Assembly (NCBI GenBank): GCA_011109175.1 | Contig: RDEW01000007.1 | Span: 91,424-155,423 of the forward strand | DNA: 64,000 bases | Origin: Dicyema japonicum | Lineage: Eukaryota; Dicyemida; Rhombozoa; Dicyemidae | Direction of reading: 5' to 3' | Shown: in pieces, positions 33,574-43,699 of the stretch | How positions within the stretch are numbered: the stretch's first letter is position 1 | How the letters are laid out: every line of letters starts with the position of its first letter | The notes under the pieces: generated by a model | What the model was told of the DNA's origin: nothing | What the model saw: only the letters and a program-made list of their open reading frames with translations | Databases searched by the model: none | Translations under genes and position numbers: made by a program

Positions 33574-34981
33574 GTCTGAAGTAAAAGTGGAACAGATGGA
33601 TTTGGTTGCAGAAATCGTAAGTCGATTGGCAACAATCCAATCGTGGAGAGTGTTCAATTTTGTCTGAGTTTTAAGGGATGCGACTTGCGTCGAGCGGTTC
33701 CGTATTGCAATGACTACATCGTCTGCGTAGGATAATAGCAGGGAATCTTCGTCTCCATCATTAGGTAGGTCGTGTAGGAAAAGGTTGAATAGAATTGGTG
33801 AAAGTAGAGACCCCTGGGGTACCCCGTTCGGTAGTAATCGTGATCTAGATCTGAGACTACCACTAACTACTCTTCCACGTCTTCCAGACAAAAAGTTGGC
33901 CAGCCATAATTTCACATTCGGACGAATATTAATAGAAAATATTTTTCCAACAAAGATTTTCCTCGAAACAGTGTCAAAGGCTTTGTTGATGTCAATAGAA
34001 ACCAAGATTGTGCGTTTGTGAGGCGGGGATGGGTGTTAAAACTGTCGGCAATGAACTGCGATAGTTGCCAAGTATGTAGCGGTGGACATACCGCGGAGGA
34101 AACCATGTTAAAATATAGGACGGAAGATACGGGATAATGACTGATAATACAAGTTTCTCCATAATTTTTGACAGTGTGCTAACGGAAATAGGCCTGTAGG
34201 ATGCAGGTTCTGTCTCTGGTTTCCCAGCCTTCAATATCGGTCTGATGATAGAATTCTTCCAATTCTTGGAATAATATTATAGTTAATGGACAGTTGTATA
34301 TATGCGTGAGGTAGCCAATTGCGTAGTGGCTTAGGTGTTTTAGGTGAATAGAAGATACTTTGTCAGGCCCGCACGCCCGTGAGCTCTTTAATCTGGTGAT
34401 CACATCCAAGACTTGGTCATCTGTGAATAGTTCGTGGTAAGGTTCCTTCTTCGGTTTATGGGCACGCACCTTAATGTCCAGGTGTTTCGAGAATGGTTTG
34501 AAGCTAATTCCAGCGTAATGTTTCATAAGGATGTTAGGATGTAGGTGGCATAAGTGTTCAGGAGAAGACTTTCCGGTTCCGTCTGCATAATCCAGCTCCG
34601 ACTTGACTTGTTTAAGAGTTTTCCAGAAATGTCGGGATGTACTTTTCCTGTCGAGGTGGTTAACTAGATGCTGCCATCTCTTGTCCTTGTGTTCTTTTAT
34701 GCTCTGACAGATCTTTTATTTAGTTGTCTGAGGGCTGTCAAAGACTTCATGTCCAACAGATGTCATCTCTTCAGCCGGTCTCTTTGTTTTATAAGACTTA
34801 TTGTATAAGAGCTGAGGGTAGGAATAAACTTCTTGTATGACGATATAGGAATAAAAACATGGACAACTTTCTGAATGGCAGCGCTGATAATTTCTGCGGC
34901 CTCATCAATAGAGCGTATTGGGAGGATAATCTCCTGGCCAAGAATTTATCCACAAGGTTGCTGAAACCAGACCAGTCAACC

Positions 34982-35884
34982 TTAGAACCTGTATCGTCGA
35001 AGACCTCTCAGTTTTAGAAGGATTGGATTGTGGTCACTGGAGAAGCCGTAAAAGACGTTCCAGGAAATGAGTTCAGCCAGAGAAGGTGAGCATAGTGTTA
35101 AGTCGGGGGATGTGCAGCTAACAGTCATCCTTAATGGGGCCCTCGTATGTGAGTTAGGGTTGTTCAGTATAATCAGGTCAGGAAGATAATTTGCAATGAG
35201 TTCTCCTCGGTTATCAGAGGATTGGGAAGTGAGCCAAACTAGATGTCGTGCATTAAGATCCTTACATAACAGTAGATTTTTCAATGTTGAAATGCGTGAT
35301 AAATCAGGGGTGTAAGATGACGGACACGATCCTTGTGGAGGAATATATAAATTAGCCAAATGGATCCAAAAGGACGGGAATAACTCGATTTTGACAGTAA
35401 TCTGCTCGAAAGTCTTGTCGGAGCCAAGAAGCTCTGAGGTTCGTTGAGTTGTATCCATAAAAGGAATATCGTTCTTTATAATAGTAAGTAGTCCTCCGCC
35501 GCGTCCTCGCTGACGATCTTTACGGATCACTGTGTATCCGGGAAAAAAGGGTGTTGGTATGGAGGGAGAAAGCTTGGACTCCTGTATTAAAGCGAGGTCA
35601 GCCTCATTTTCGAGGAGGAGTGCCCGGAGTTCAAAGATTTTCTTCCTGATCCCATTCGTATTCAGTTGTATAATTGTAAAACCTCTCCATGGACCAGGAT
35701 TGGTTTCGACGTCTCCACATAGAAGAATCAAAAGTCTGGATAAATGGGGACACCAGACAAGGTCGAAGACACAAAGGATGAAAGGACCACCGGACGGTGG
35801 GGAGAAGCTGTTGGCTCTTTTCGTTCCTTTTTGGAATGGGTGACACCATTTCTGGTGAGCCACATGACACCACGCTAACAACAT
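34982..35884 (-). CDS. 2A leader plus apurinic-type endonuclease of LINE copy A
   Basis: The intact 300-codon minus-strand frame starts with about 50 residues ending in LSRLLILL, then CGDVETNPGP (35690-35716), where ribosome skipping would occur between Gly and Pro. The endonuclease follows: FTIIQLNTNGI, LALIQESKL (catalytic Glu), YTVIRKDR, GGGLLTIIKND, LANLYIPP, LLCKDLNARHLVW (Asp/Asn pair), SSDHNPILLKL (SDH). This enzyme nicks the target DNA for priming. The downstream reverse transcriptase is in other frames because of indels. Confidence 0.9.
   Translation of the reverse strand: MLLAWCHVAHQKWCHPFQKGTKRANSFSPPSGGPFILCVFDLVWCPHLSRLLILLCGDVETNPGPWRGFTIIQLNTNGIRKKIFELRALLLENEADLALIQESKLSPSIPTPFFPGYTVIRKDRQRGRGGGLLTIIKNDIPFMDTTQRTSELLGSDKTFEQITVKIELFPSFWIHLANLYIPPQGSCPSSYTPDLSRISTLKNLLLCKDLNARHLVWLTSQSSDNRGELIANYLPDLIILNNPNSHTRAPLRMTVSCTSPDLTLCSPSLAELISWNVFYGFSSDHNPILLKLRGLRRYRF
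35690..35716 (-). other. 2A-like ribosome-skipping motif GDVETNPGP (copy A)
   Basis: Nine codons encode GDVETNPGP preceded by LLILLC, matching the D(V/I)ExNPGP consensus with its usual leucine-rich lead-in. Such motifs are known from some animal and trypanosomatid LINEs. Confidence 0.95.
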
Positions 35885-35909
35885 ATCGTCTAATCGCTAA
35901 CAACATAGC

Positions 35910-35921
35910 GTAATTTCAGAT
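35910..35921. repeat. Target-site duplication GTAATTTCAGAT, right copy
   Basis: Pairs with 31954-31965. Confidence 0.85.
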
Positions 35922-36069
35922 ATTATCAACTGTTCCATTTGTATCACAATTAACACATTCACACACTCCTCATTAATTGGTTTAACTTTTAATTTATAAT
36001 TAAAAATAATTTTATATTCAAATAAATAAATTTATTTTTGTTGTTGTAGCTGCAACTTAATTACCTTCA

Positions 36070-36471
36070 ATGAGAATATCTTTGAGTTGTTTTGCCGGTC
36101 CGATTAGCTCAAGATCTCGACTTCCAAAGCCAGGGTAAGAATAAGGAATTTTAAGTAACCAGAATAGTCTACAAAGTTGGGAAAAAACAGTACGTCAAGA
36201 AACTAACGGACAGACACAAATATTTTAAAATGAAAGAGCTTGTGGTGGAATATCAAAATCTGAAATTTTTGTCCTACCCTTTTTTGTCAATGGTTCCCGA
36301 TTCTGTTCATTGTAGGCTGAGGAGGTCAACTTCTTCCAAAAAGGCTTCAACACTGAGGAATTGAGACTCCAGGCTGTGAAGGAAAGTGAAATTCGCAGTA
36401 ATAAGGCTATCAAGGATGTTCTGACTGATAAATATTTTGAATATTTGATTCAGTCTAAACGTTGGGAATAA
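36070..36471 (+). CDS. Mitochondrial ribosomal protein mL63 (MRPL57/MRP63-like), three exons, intact
   Basis: Exons are 36070-36134, 36163-36292 and 36316-36471, separated by GT-AG introns of 28 and 23 nt; splicing gives one uninterrupted frame of 116 codons ending at TAA 36469-36471. The first 22 residues are Arg/Ser-rich with no acidic residue, as in a mitochondrial targeting peptide. The body matches the layout of mL63, a small large-subunit protein of the mitochondrial ribosome: GKKQYVKKL, FKMKELVVEYQNLKFLSYPF (family LExExxN...LSxPY), a charged helix with RLQAVKESEIR, and the terminal YLIQSKRWE (family HLNVTKKW). It is the only host gene in the window without a frame lesion and is too fragmented by its introns for a plain frame scan to reveal. 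Assignment is by eye. Confidence 0.7.
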
Positions 36472-36649
36472 TTTGTTTTTTATTAAATGAGTTTTTCTTG
36501 GTGTAGTGTATTTGGGTTTCTTCTGTTGGACATGCGGCTAGAGATGTTGTAAGATTACGGTGTTGTAGTGAAGAGAATTGCTGTGAGGTCTTTGTATAAT
36601 TGGAGAAAATTTTATTCCCTCTTCTAGATTAGTGAGGAGATTTAGTTTT

Positions 36650-36782
36650 CTTATTATAGCTGGTCTAGTGGATAGAGTGATTTTCTGAATTTTCCATCAA
36701 TATTTGATACTTAGAGACATTACTAACACCGTCCGTATTGGTGCACTTGTGTTCCCCCTAAGCACTTATAATAATAAAAATA
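36650..36782 (+). other. Possible tRNA-headed SINE with a LINE-like 3' tail
   Basis: The sequence opens with GCTGGTCTAGTGGATAGAG (A-box-like) and closes with TAAGCACTTATAATAATAA, similar to the family-B LINE tail AAGTGCTAATAATAAT. The B box is not clear. Confidence 0.3.
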
Positions 36783-38330
36783 CATACGACCCTGCCCCAA
36801 TAGAACCCCGGCATTGGGCACCCTTTGTTTTGGGGGCGATTTTTTTAATAAATATTATTTTGAATGATTTCTACATTTTTTGATCAATAGGAAGCCTAAA
36901 TTTAAAATACAGAACTTTTTCAATCGATAATATTAAAATTTATTATTTCATTTTTATAAAATATTTTTAAGCATGCCTGCGAAGCTTAGTCGCCACCTGA
37001 AACAGAAGATTTCCGATTCTTTAATGAAAGAAAATATGTCAAAAGAAAAATTTGTCAATTATACAATATTGGAAAAGGAACTGTCTCACGAATTAAAAAA
37101 AATCGGTAAAGGGGTTTCAAAAACACAAATATGCTCTGATGAACTCTCATCTAAGAAGTTCGAATCAGATATTTACATTCGAATTGATCGATTAGTATTC
37201 GAAATCTTTAAAAATTTAGAGAGGATGGTATTTCAGTTTCAGGATTTCTCAAAACTATTGCAAAAAAATTGCAGCTAATCTTGACTTCAATGATTTCAAA
37301 GCATCAAATGAATGGTTGGATCGATTTAAATGAATCATTGTTCAAAGTAATTTTGGGTGAAAAGAACTCATGTGACAGAAATAAAGTCGAAGATTTTTTA
37401 ACGATTACGACAATTTATTTGATAAATACGAGAAAAACGATTTTTTAACTGCGACGAAACCTCTCTTTTTGATTAAAAAAATTCATATAAATCATTTGTC
37501 TCTTCAAATGATGACTGTTTAGGTAAAACGAAAAGCAAAGAACGAGTTTCAGTTTTTTTTATGCTGCAGTCTTGAAGGTGAGAAATTAAAGCTTCTTGTT
37601 ATCGGGAAATTTAAATCGCCAAGATGCTTAAAAATATACAAACTGAGGGGTATATTTTATTGGGTTATTTTTAGATTTTGTACACAGCGTCAAAAATGCT
37701 TGGATGACGACAGATATTTTTGATAATTGGTTACAAAAAATAAACTTTGAAATGGTCCAAAAGAACAGAAAATTTTTGATTCCTATGGATAATGAGCCAC
37801 AAATTTCAAGAATATTCAAACATATCATTTCTTAAATTTCCTAAAAATACAACAGCACTTCTTCAACCTTTAGATATGGGGATCATAAACTCATTCAAGA
37901 CATACTATAACAACGTTCTTTATGAAATGATGTGTCTTGACGATGTTAAGGAATACTATTCGACCCTATTGAAGATTAATAGACAAATAATTGCATTTGT
38001 AGGAGAAGCTTGGAGTTGAGTAACAACAACGACGATTGTCAATTGTTGTATGAAAATAAACGACATGTGTTCGTGAAATTAATTCAAAAAAAACATCTGA
38101 ATTGATTGATACACATGTTTCAGGGTTAATCCAAAGCAAAATTCGAGAGGATTTTTCGTGGTGGATGGCAATTGATTGCCGACATTTAATGAGAGGTTGT
38201 CAACAGCAGAATATTTCATGTCAAGAAATTACTTAAGAAAGATTCCTAAATAGTGTTGAATTTGGGAAGTTTCCTTCAAAGGAGATTGTCACAAAAGAAT
38301 TTTTTATATATGGAAAGTGTGTGAAGGAGT
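36783..38330 (+). mobile_element. Tigger-like transposon remnant, left terminus preserved
   Basis: The left end (CGACCCTGCCCCAATAGAAC and a following GGGCACCCTTTG...GGGGGCG) matches the terminus at 7917. A transposase read through several frames has LSRHLKQKISDSLMKE (start 36973), FKASNEWLDRFK, LKLLVIGKFKSPRCLK, and FPKNTTALLQPLDMGIINSFK at about 37837-37895. The right terminus was not found; several frameshifts and stops are present. Confidence 0.8.
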
Positions 38331-38339
38331 TAAATCAAA

Positions 38340-38555
38340 ATTGTTCGCCTGTTTCCACCGGATGCTAGGGTACCCGGAAAATCCCTTTCAGGCTGTTCAA
38401 AACGAATATGCTTACTCCACATGTGGTTTGACACCTGAGTAACCCATTTAATTCCTAAAAATAACTTTTGGATCACCAGATGATTTGCGTCCATTCAAGT
38501 GAATGCCTATTTTATATAAATTAGTAAATATGTTAATTCCAAACTTACTGATTAA
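38340..38555. other. No gene recognised
   Basis: Probably the decayed right end of the Tigger remnant. Nothing definite. Confidence 0.4.
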
Positions 38556-38559
38556 CTGG

Positions 38560-40270
38560 AAGCATCCAATCTCTTCTCTGACAATCCGATGGGAGCCAAG
38601 AGGTGTCAAGGAGAGCAAGATCAATCAGTGTATAATGAATATGGGAATCATTATTTGAAACTTGGATCGACGTTAAGAAAACACATTATTCAGTCGATTT
38701 TATAATGTATTGGAATGTTCGGGGCTTCCAAATTGGATAAGAAATTTTGTGGAGTCTAACTACCAAGAGAAGAGTAATCCTAAACTTAAACAAGGAGAGG
38801 AATGTGACAGTAGAATTGTAGCGTGGAATACTGCAATGAGACTGTCTCCCACTTTTTGTTTTAGTAATGGATCCGTTGAGCAAAAACCTAAACAAGTTTC
38901 CAAAATTATCTACTTGTCAACCCGTCAGAGGTAACGTATTCAACAAACCACTTATTATTTATCGATGGAGATACTTGCTGAGAAAGTAGATACGATGGTC
39001 AGAATGATGGAAGAGATGATGATTATATCTATGTTGTTTGGTTAAAAAGTTATGAAAAGTCGGAAACCAATCTTGAATGAAGTGAAATGTCTGGATGGAC
39101 ACGAAAGATATCGGTACCTCGGTGTTTTATAGGGCAAAGAATGAAACATTACTGAAAATGTGAGAAAGAGGATTATAAACTTTGTGCATACAAAGCTCAA
39201 TATTTTGAATTTGTTTACAGTCATAAATGAATTGTCTTTCTATAAATACTATTTTAATATTAAACCAAAGGAGTTTGAAAATATGTGGATATTGTCAGAG
39301 AATACAATTTAAATGAAGCCCCCCAAACAATGAGATATATTAGTCGAACTAAATTGGGGAAGGGCTTACTTTGATTGTCCATAAGAGTAAGTGTATGCTG
39401 TATCCGAGAAAGGATGAGGATTTTAATGGAACGCATCGGGATCACGTGATAGTATCAGTTTCTGGTTGATATGGAAGGAAAATAGGATATTTCGATAAGA
39501 AAAGTTAATATGAAGACTTTCAAAGAAAGTCTCGATTGATTCCATTTCGAAAAAGCCGCTTCACTTTATGCTGTTTAACATTTACAAAGATAGAAACGTT
39601 GATCTGGCCGGATCTTCGGAGAGGTTAACCAGTAGAAATAATGGCCCGTGATCGGAGGGCATGTATTGTTTGCTTCATGACAGGAACTTGTTTTTTGATA
39701 CCAATGATTCAGTTTGTAGTAATCAGTGATCATTAGTGAATATGCTCAATAGTGAATATGTGTGAGGCATAACAAAGTTGTCAAATGCATTTATGTATAA
39801 TGTATGACATCAAGAAATCTAAACATCTAAAAACACGCCCAGTGCGATAATTGTTACGATGCAGAGGGTGGCAATCCGAGTGGACATTTCATCATGACTG
39901 AAACTGAAGTGCAGCACATGTTCGTGTATGACAAAATGAATAATGAGATTGCGATTATACAAGTTGGAATCACCTCACAAGAAGCACTCAAGCATACAGA
40001 AATGGAAAAGCTATTACCTGGAGAATTGAGCATACTATACGATGTTTCTGTGAGAATTATCCCTGTTGTTTTGAAAATCATTTGACGTCCCATACATATA
40101 TTCAATCGGTGGTGTTAAAGAATACACTAGAAAGTATGATTGTCGAACACAAACATGGAGTCAAGACATCAACTGAAGAAATCCTTTACGCATCGAGCCG
40201 ACTGGAAGAGCGGGCAACTCATTAAATTGTTGAGCGGCAAACCCGCAGTCCGAGGAGCAAGTCAGGTGGA
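38560..40270 (+). mobile_element. Family-D LINE, decayed
   Basis: Plus-strand pieces: WIRNFVESNYQEKSNPKLKQG (38710 frame), LNEVKCLDGHERYRYLGVL (about 39075-39130, thumb motif), then DKMNNEIAIIQVGITSQEAL with KHTEMEKL (39894 frame) and, in another frame near 40095-40215, YIQSVVLKNTLESMIVEHKHG. The last two blocks also occur at 40420-40690 on the other strand, so they are one repeated family. The IIQVGITS...E.EK pattern resembles the C-terminal part of R2/R4-like or related LINEs; clade uncertain. Confidence 0.55.
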
Positions 40271-40419
40271 TGGTAGTTTGATTAAATTTTGTTCAAATTA
40301 ACAACAAATAAAATAAGCCTAAAATGTATTAATTTATCAAAATATTAATTTCCTGTTAACTAAATTTAATTAAATAAACGTCAGAAATAAATTAACTAAT
40401 GTATGGACTCCTTCTATGT

Positions 40420-41500
40420 TATACTCCTTAGCACTTTCTCCTTCTCTTATGGCCCAACTCGACCAATAACACAGAGTCATCCTGAATAACATCTAAAGTA
40501 TTCGTTGTCCTAATTTGTCCATTTTGTTCCTCTCTAAGGTGGCATAGTTGGCTCGTTAGTCTTTCTCTAACAGTAACCTCTATCAATCCTTCTTTAAGAG
40601 TAAGTCCATATTTGTGTTCTACTCGCATGCTCTCCAAGGTCTTTATCACTTTATATTGGATGTACGCTCTTATAGGACTCTCTTCCACATTAAGGGAAGC
40701 ATGGAGATGTTTATAAAACCTTGATACAATTCTATCTCAAGTAAGCACTATTAACACAATGTTAACCTTAGCATTATGTATTAGTCCCAATTCGCCTGCA
40801 AGCATATTTGTGCAATTTTTCCACTTGGACTTGCTTTAGTGCCTGCTGGGAAGTGATCCTAATCCCAATAAGTTAATCATTTCCTTTAGTTTATCGATAA
40901 CAAATATATTAGGCTTGTTATGCTCAAAATTTGTCTCGGTATTAGTTGTGGTCTCCACACGAATTTCAACATTGGCGACTATTGATTGCACAGAGTGTGT
41001 TTTGAGCCTCTTCGAGTGTTTTACCCCATATTATAGACATCTCACTACTTCATGTGTCGGTAAAGATAGTCACTGTTCAGCATTCGACCAAACCTTGTAG
41101 CCGAATAATCAAGTAGTGCTACAGTGACCACAATTAGAGGCTATACTATTGAAAAATAAATTACGATCTTGAGTGAGGCACAACATTCGGATTTGGGTGA
41201 ATTGTTTCCATGCAAAAGCCAACGGGAAGATTCTGTTATATCAACATTGTTATCATCAAGACAATTGAAAGTATTCCATGCAATGGTTTTGCACGTATTT
41301 GTTTCACATTTTTTCTGTAGTTCATTCAATATGTCCATTTTGAAAATATCGGGTTTTTGAGTTTTATATTTTCGGTTGAGGAATTCTATGATTGTGGCCA
41401 TATGAGTTTTCTTTGAGTTGATGGCCCGTAGAATTCCTGCCTTCTTCAGACAATAGCATGATTTCATTTCAACATCCCATAGCAATTGGAGCAGCATTTA
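40420..41500 (-). mobile_element. Family-D LINE, opposite-strand copy, decayed
   Basis: The minus frame at 40428-40688 gives AYIQYKVIKTLESMRVEHKY, matching 40095-40215. The minus frame at 41141-41497 gives CYCLKKAGILRAINSKKTHM and SSRWLLHGNNSPKSECCASL, a segment that precedes the reverse transcriptase in related elements. The reverse transcriptase core between them is missing. Confidence 0.5.
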
Positions 41501-41629
41501 CAAGGATTTTGCGTAGTTTAAATTCAATTCGATATCAATTAATCCGATTTAATAGTTGTAGAGAGATAAAGCATGCTCATTCATGGACATTGAACTGGGT
41601 TTCCAGAATTTAATTTTGTCACTGCCAAG

Positions 41630-42810
41630 TTGTTAATTCTATTCTCAACTCCATCAAAAATCGTTCGATTCACTGAGGAAAGATCAAATTTTCGAAACTA
41701 CAAGCAAACGAGCCCAAGGAACTTACTCCACTTGTCTACCTCGCTAACGGAACCAATTCTTCACTGGTTTTCGGAGACAAGATTATCTGTTCGGAGACTG
41801 GACTCCAACAAGGGGACCCACTTGGTCCACTTCTCTTCGCTCTGGCCATCGATGAAATTGTCCGCTCTATCAACACACAACTAAACCTCTGGTATCTTGA
41901 TGACGCCACGATTGGAAAGCAGTGGAGAAAAGTTCATGACGTTCTATCACATGCCGTGCCGGCACTACGAAATCTCTGACTTGAGATAAATATCGAGCTA
42001 ATAAATATTACATACTCGGAGAGTGATGCTCATACAGCGTTCTTCCTCTTGAAGAATAGCATCGGCTTGCCCAAACTCCTAAACGCTCTCTGATGTTCTC
42101 CCTGCTTCAAACATCGTGACATCCTCCTGTCACTGGATAGGACATTGAAAAAATCAGCTGAATTGCTTCTAAACATCCACTTTGACGTGCCGATTTCGGA
42201 ATCAATGCAAGCTTCCTCGGAGGTACGGGTCTCAGGTCGGCGCTGGAGATCGCCTTTCCAGCATATGCGTCATCGCTCTCAAGTGGAAGTCTTTTGGTCC
42301 AAGATATCCAACGTTTTCCAACCGGACTTTCTTGGGATAAAGTCTTCGACGAAGCTCGTCGCGAATGTTGTGAAACTGGTTTGGATACGCCGAACGATCC
42401 TTCGAGGCAACTGGGATGAGATCTACTCCAAGAATATCTTCGACGTGCTAAAGTCTGAGGCCAACCAGCATCGTCTTGCATGCCTCGTGTCCGCCGCGTT
42501 GTGGAGGGATCGTCGATGCCAAAGGGCTGTATCCGCTCTCGTGCAAAAGGAGTTCGGGCAGAGCACCCCGTCATGCTGCTATAAACAACATTGTCATGCG
42601 TGCTCTTAAAGCTGCAGGCTTCCCGGCAGTACTGGAGCCCGTGGGATTGGATCGCGGAGACGGGAAAAGACCGGATGGGTTAACTATCTTTCCGTTCACT
42701 GAGGGACTGCACTGTTGTGGATTCTTTCTCGAAATCGATGATACTCAGCTCGGCGCAGTCTGCTGGTTTGGCAGCGGATCTGGCCGAGAAAATCTTGATT
42801 AGTTGAGAGT
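41630..42810 (+). mobile_element. Family-C LINE, decayed, reverse transcriptase to nuclease
   Basis: Plus-strand order: TGLQQGDPLGPLLFALAIDE, then LNLWYLDDATIGKQW (catalytic pair intact, about 41881-41925), FFLLKNSIGLPKLLNAL, ILLSLDRTLKKSAELLLN, then across frames C-x-P-x-C-GGIVDAKGLYPLSC knuckle, RAPRHAAINNIV and [20 protein letters not shown]. The nuclease is cut off after FPFTEG. Frame breaks at 41980, about 42230 and about 42470. Confidence 0.8.
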
Positions 42811-42814
42811 AACC

Positions 42815-43185
42815 ATGATTATCTGAAATATTAAGACAAATTTTTAATTTATAATAAATTAACCACAAAGTTTTATTTAGACAATTTAATTCGATTAATC
42901 TCATTTGAGAAGAAATCAATATATTCCAAAACTGAGAAATAAGCCCTCTGCAGATCTTCAATCTCGGACTTCATCTTTCCAGACCTCTCGTAGAGAAACT
43001 TCTGACATCTCACTTTATTCCTGTATTTCTGTGCGGCCAATCTGTTCTGTTCTTTCCGGCGGGCGGGCGATCTTGTCAGACTTTAAAACTTTCATTCTTC
43101 AGAGTCAGGAACAGCACGTGCATGACACAGCGGTAGGGAGAGACACACTTCAGGGGAACTTTCCAAAAAGTCTATGTCCTCAAAA
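42815..43185. other. No gene recognised
   Basis: A plus frame at 42905-43285 (Ser/Thr/Gln-rich) is unassigned and overlaps a LINE scrap at its end. Not supported as a gene. Confidence 0.4.
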
Positions 43186-43189
43186 TCCA

Positions 43190-43560
43190 GTATTATTATT
43201 ATCAATAAGCACTTTCACAGAACCAAAGAACGTTATATTAACTAAGGTCCGTTTGTGTCACACGTTTCACAATCTGCTTCACTAGGCGTCTCCATCGCTT
43301 TCTGCTTTGCGCATCTGTCTGTTAGATCTTCTAGGTCTTCTGTAGATTTAAGATTTCTTCGAAGGTCCAGTGAAATCTCATTTTTGAAAAAGATTAAGGA
43401 AGTTGTCGTACACCTCCAAGTAATAATTGTAATTATCCTTGTGTAGAAAAAAACGTGGATGGAAAGAATGAATATCTTCTTCAAGTGAATAGTCATCGAG
43501 TGACTTATAAGAGAATGGATCAAAGAACTCCGAGTCATTCTAAGGTAAGTCTTCTTGAGT
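43190..43560 (-). mobile_element. Family-B LINE 3' end fragment
   Basis: The minus strand encodes STEDLEDLTDRCAKQKAMET and a stop, then a 3' end with GAAAGTGCTTATTGATAATA. Near-identical to 50285-50500. Confidence 0.7.
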
Positions 43561-43699
43561 AAAATTGTTTATGTTCATATTCAAAAAAGTTAAAAACATT
43601 TTGAAAAGGTAGAGTCTGTTAAAAAATTCGTAAACTAAACACACATGACTGAACAGTAACTTAAGCGTCTAACTGAAAATGTGAAAATTTTATTTGTTT

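Larger units (their letters stand above)
32022..34526 (-). pseudogene. Family-A LINE reverse transcriptase (copy A), interrupted
   Basis: Frames on the minus strand: 34179-34526 (LKSSRACGPDKVSSIHLKHL), 33992-34234 (GKPETEPASYRPISVS), 33535-34005 (VSIDINKAFDTVSR palm Asp, WLANFLSGRRGRVVSG, LLPNGVPQGSLLSPILFNL, LLSYADDVVIA catalytic pair) and 32022-32696 (LTVLGVKYHSLLNF thumb, TIVPAVEYAFVAWR). The frame of 33600 (ATKSICSTFTSD) continues directly into that of 32627 (RRSKDEPSIF) once the hAT insert and one 8-bp duplicate are removed. The CR1/L2/Jockey group fits best. Confidence 0.85.
31966..35909 (-). mobile_element. 2A-bearing family-A LINE, copy A (full length, split by a hAT element)
   Basis: Bounded by the 12-bp duplication GTAATTTCAGAT. 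On the minus strand it contains, in order: a short leader ending in a 2A motif (35690-35716), an apurinic-type endonuclease (34982-35884), a linker, and a reverse transcriptase (34526 down to 32022) that ends ...RTGIT-stop near 32035. The 3' tail is TAAAATAAATAAAA-like. Net length without the hAT is about 3.0 kb. Nearly identical to 61355-63810. Several single-base shifts (near 34010, 34170, 34275 and 34530-34980) break its frames. Confidence 0.9.
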
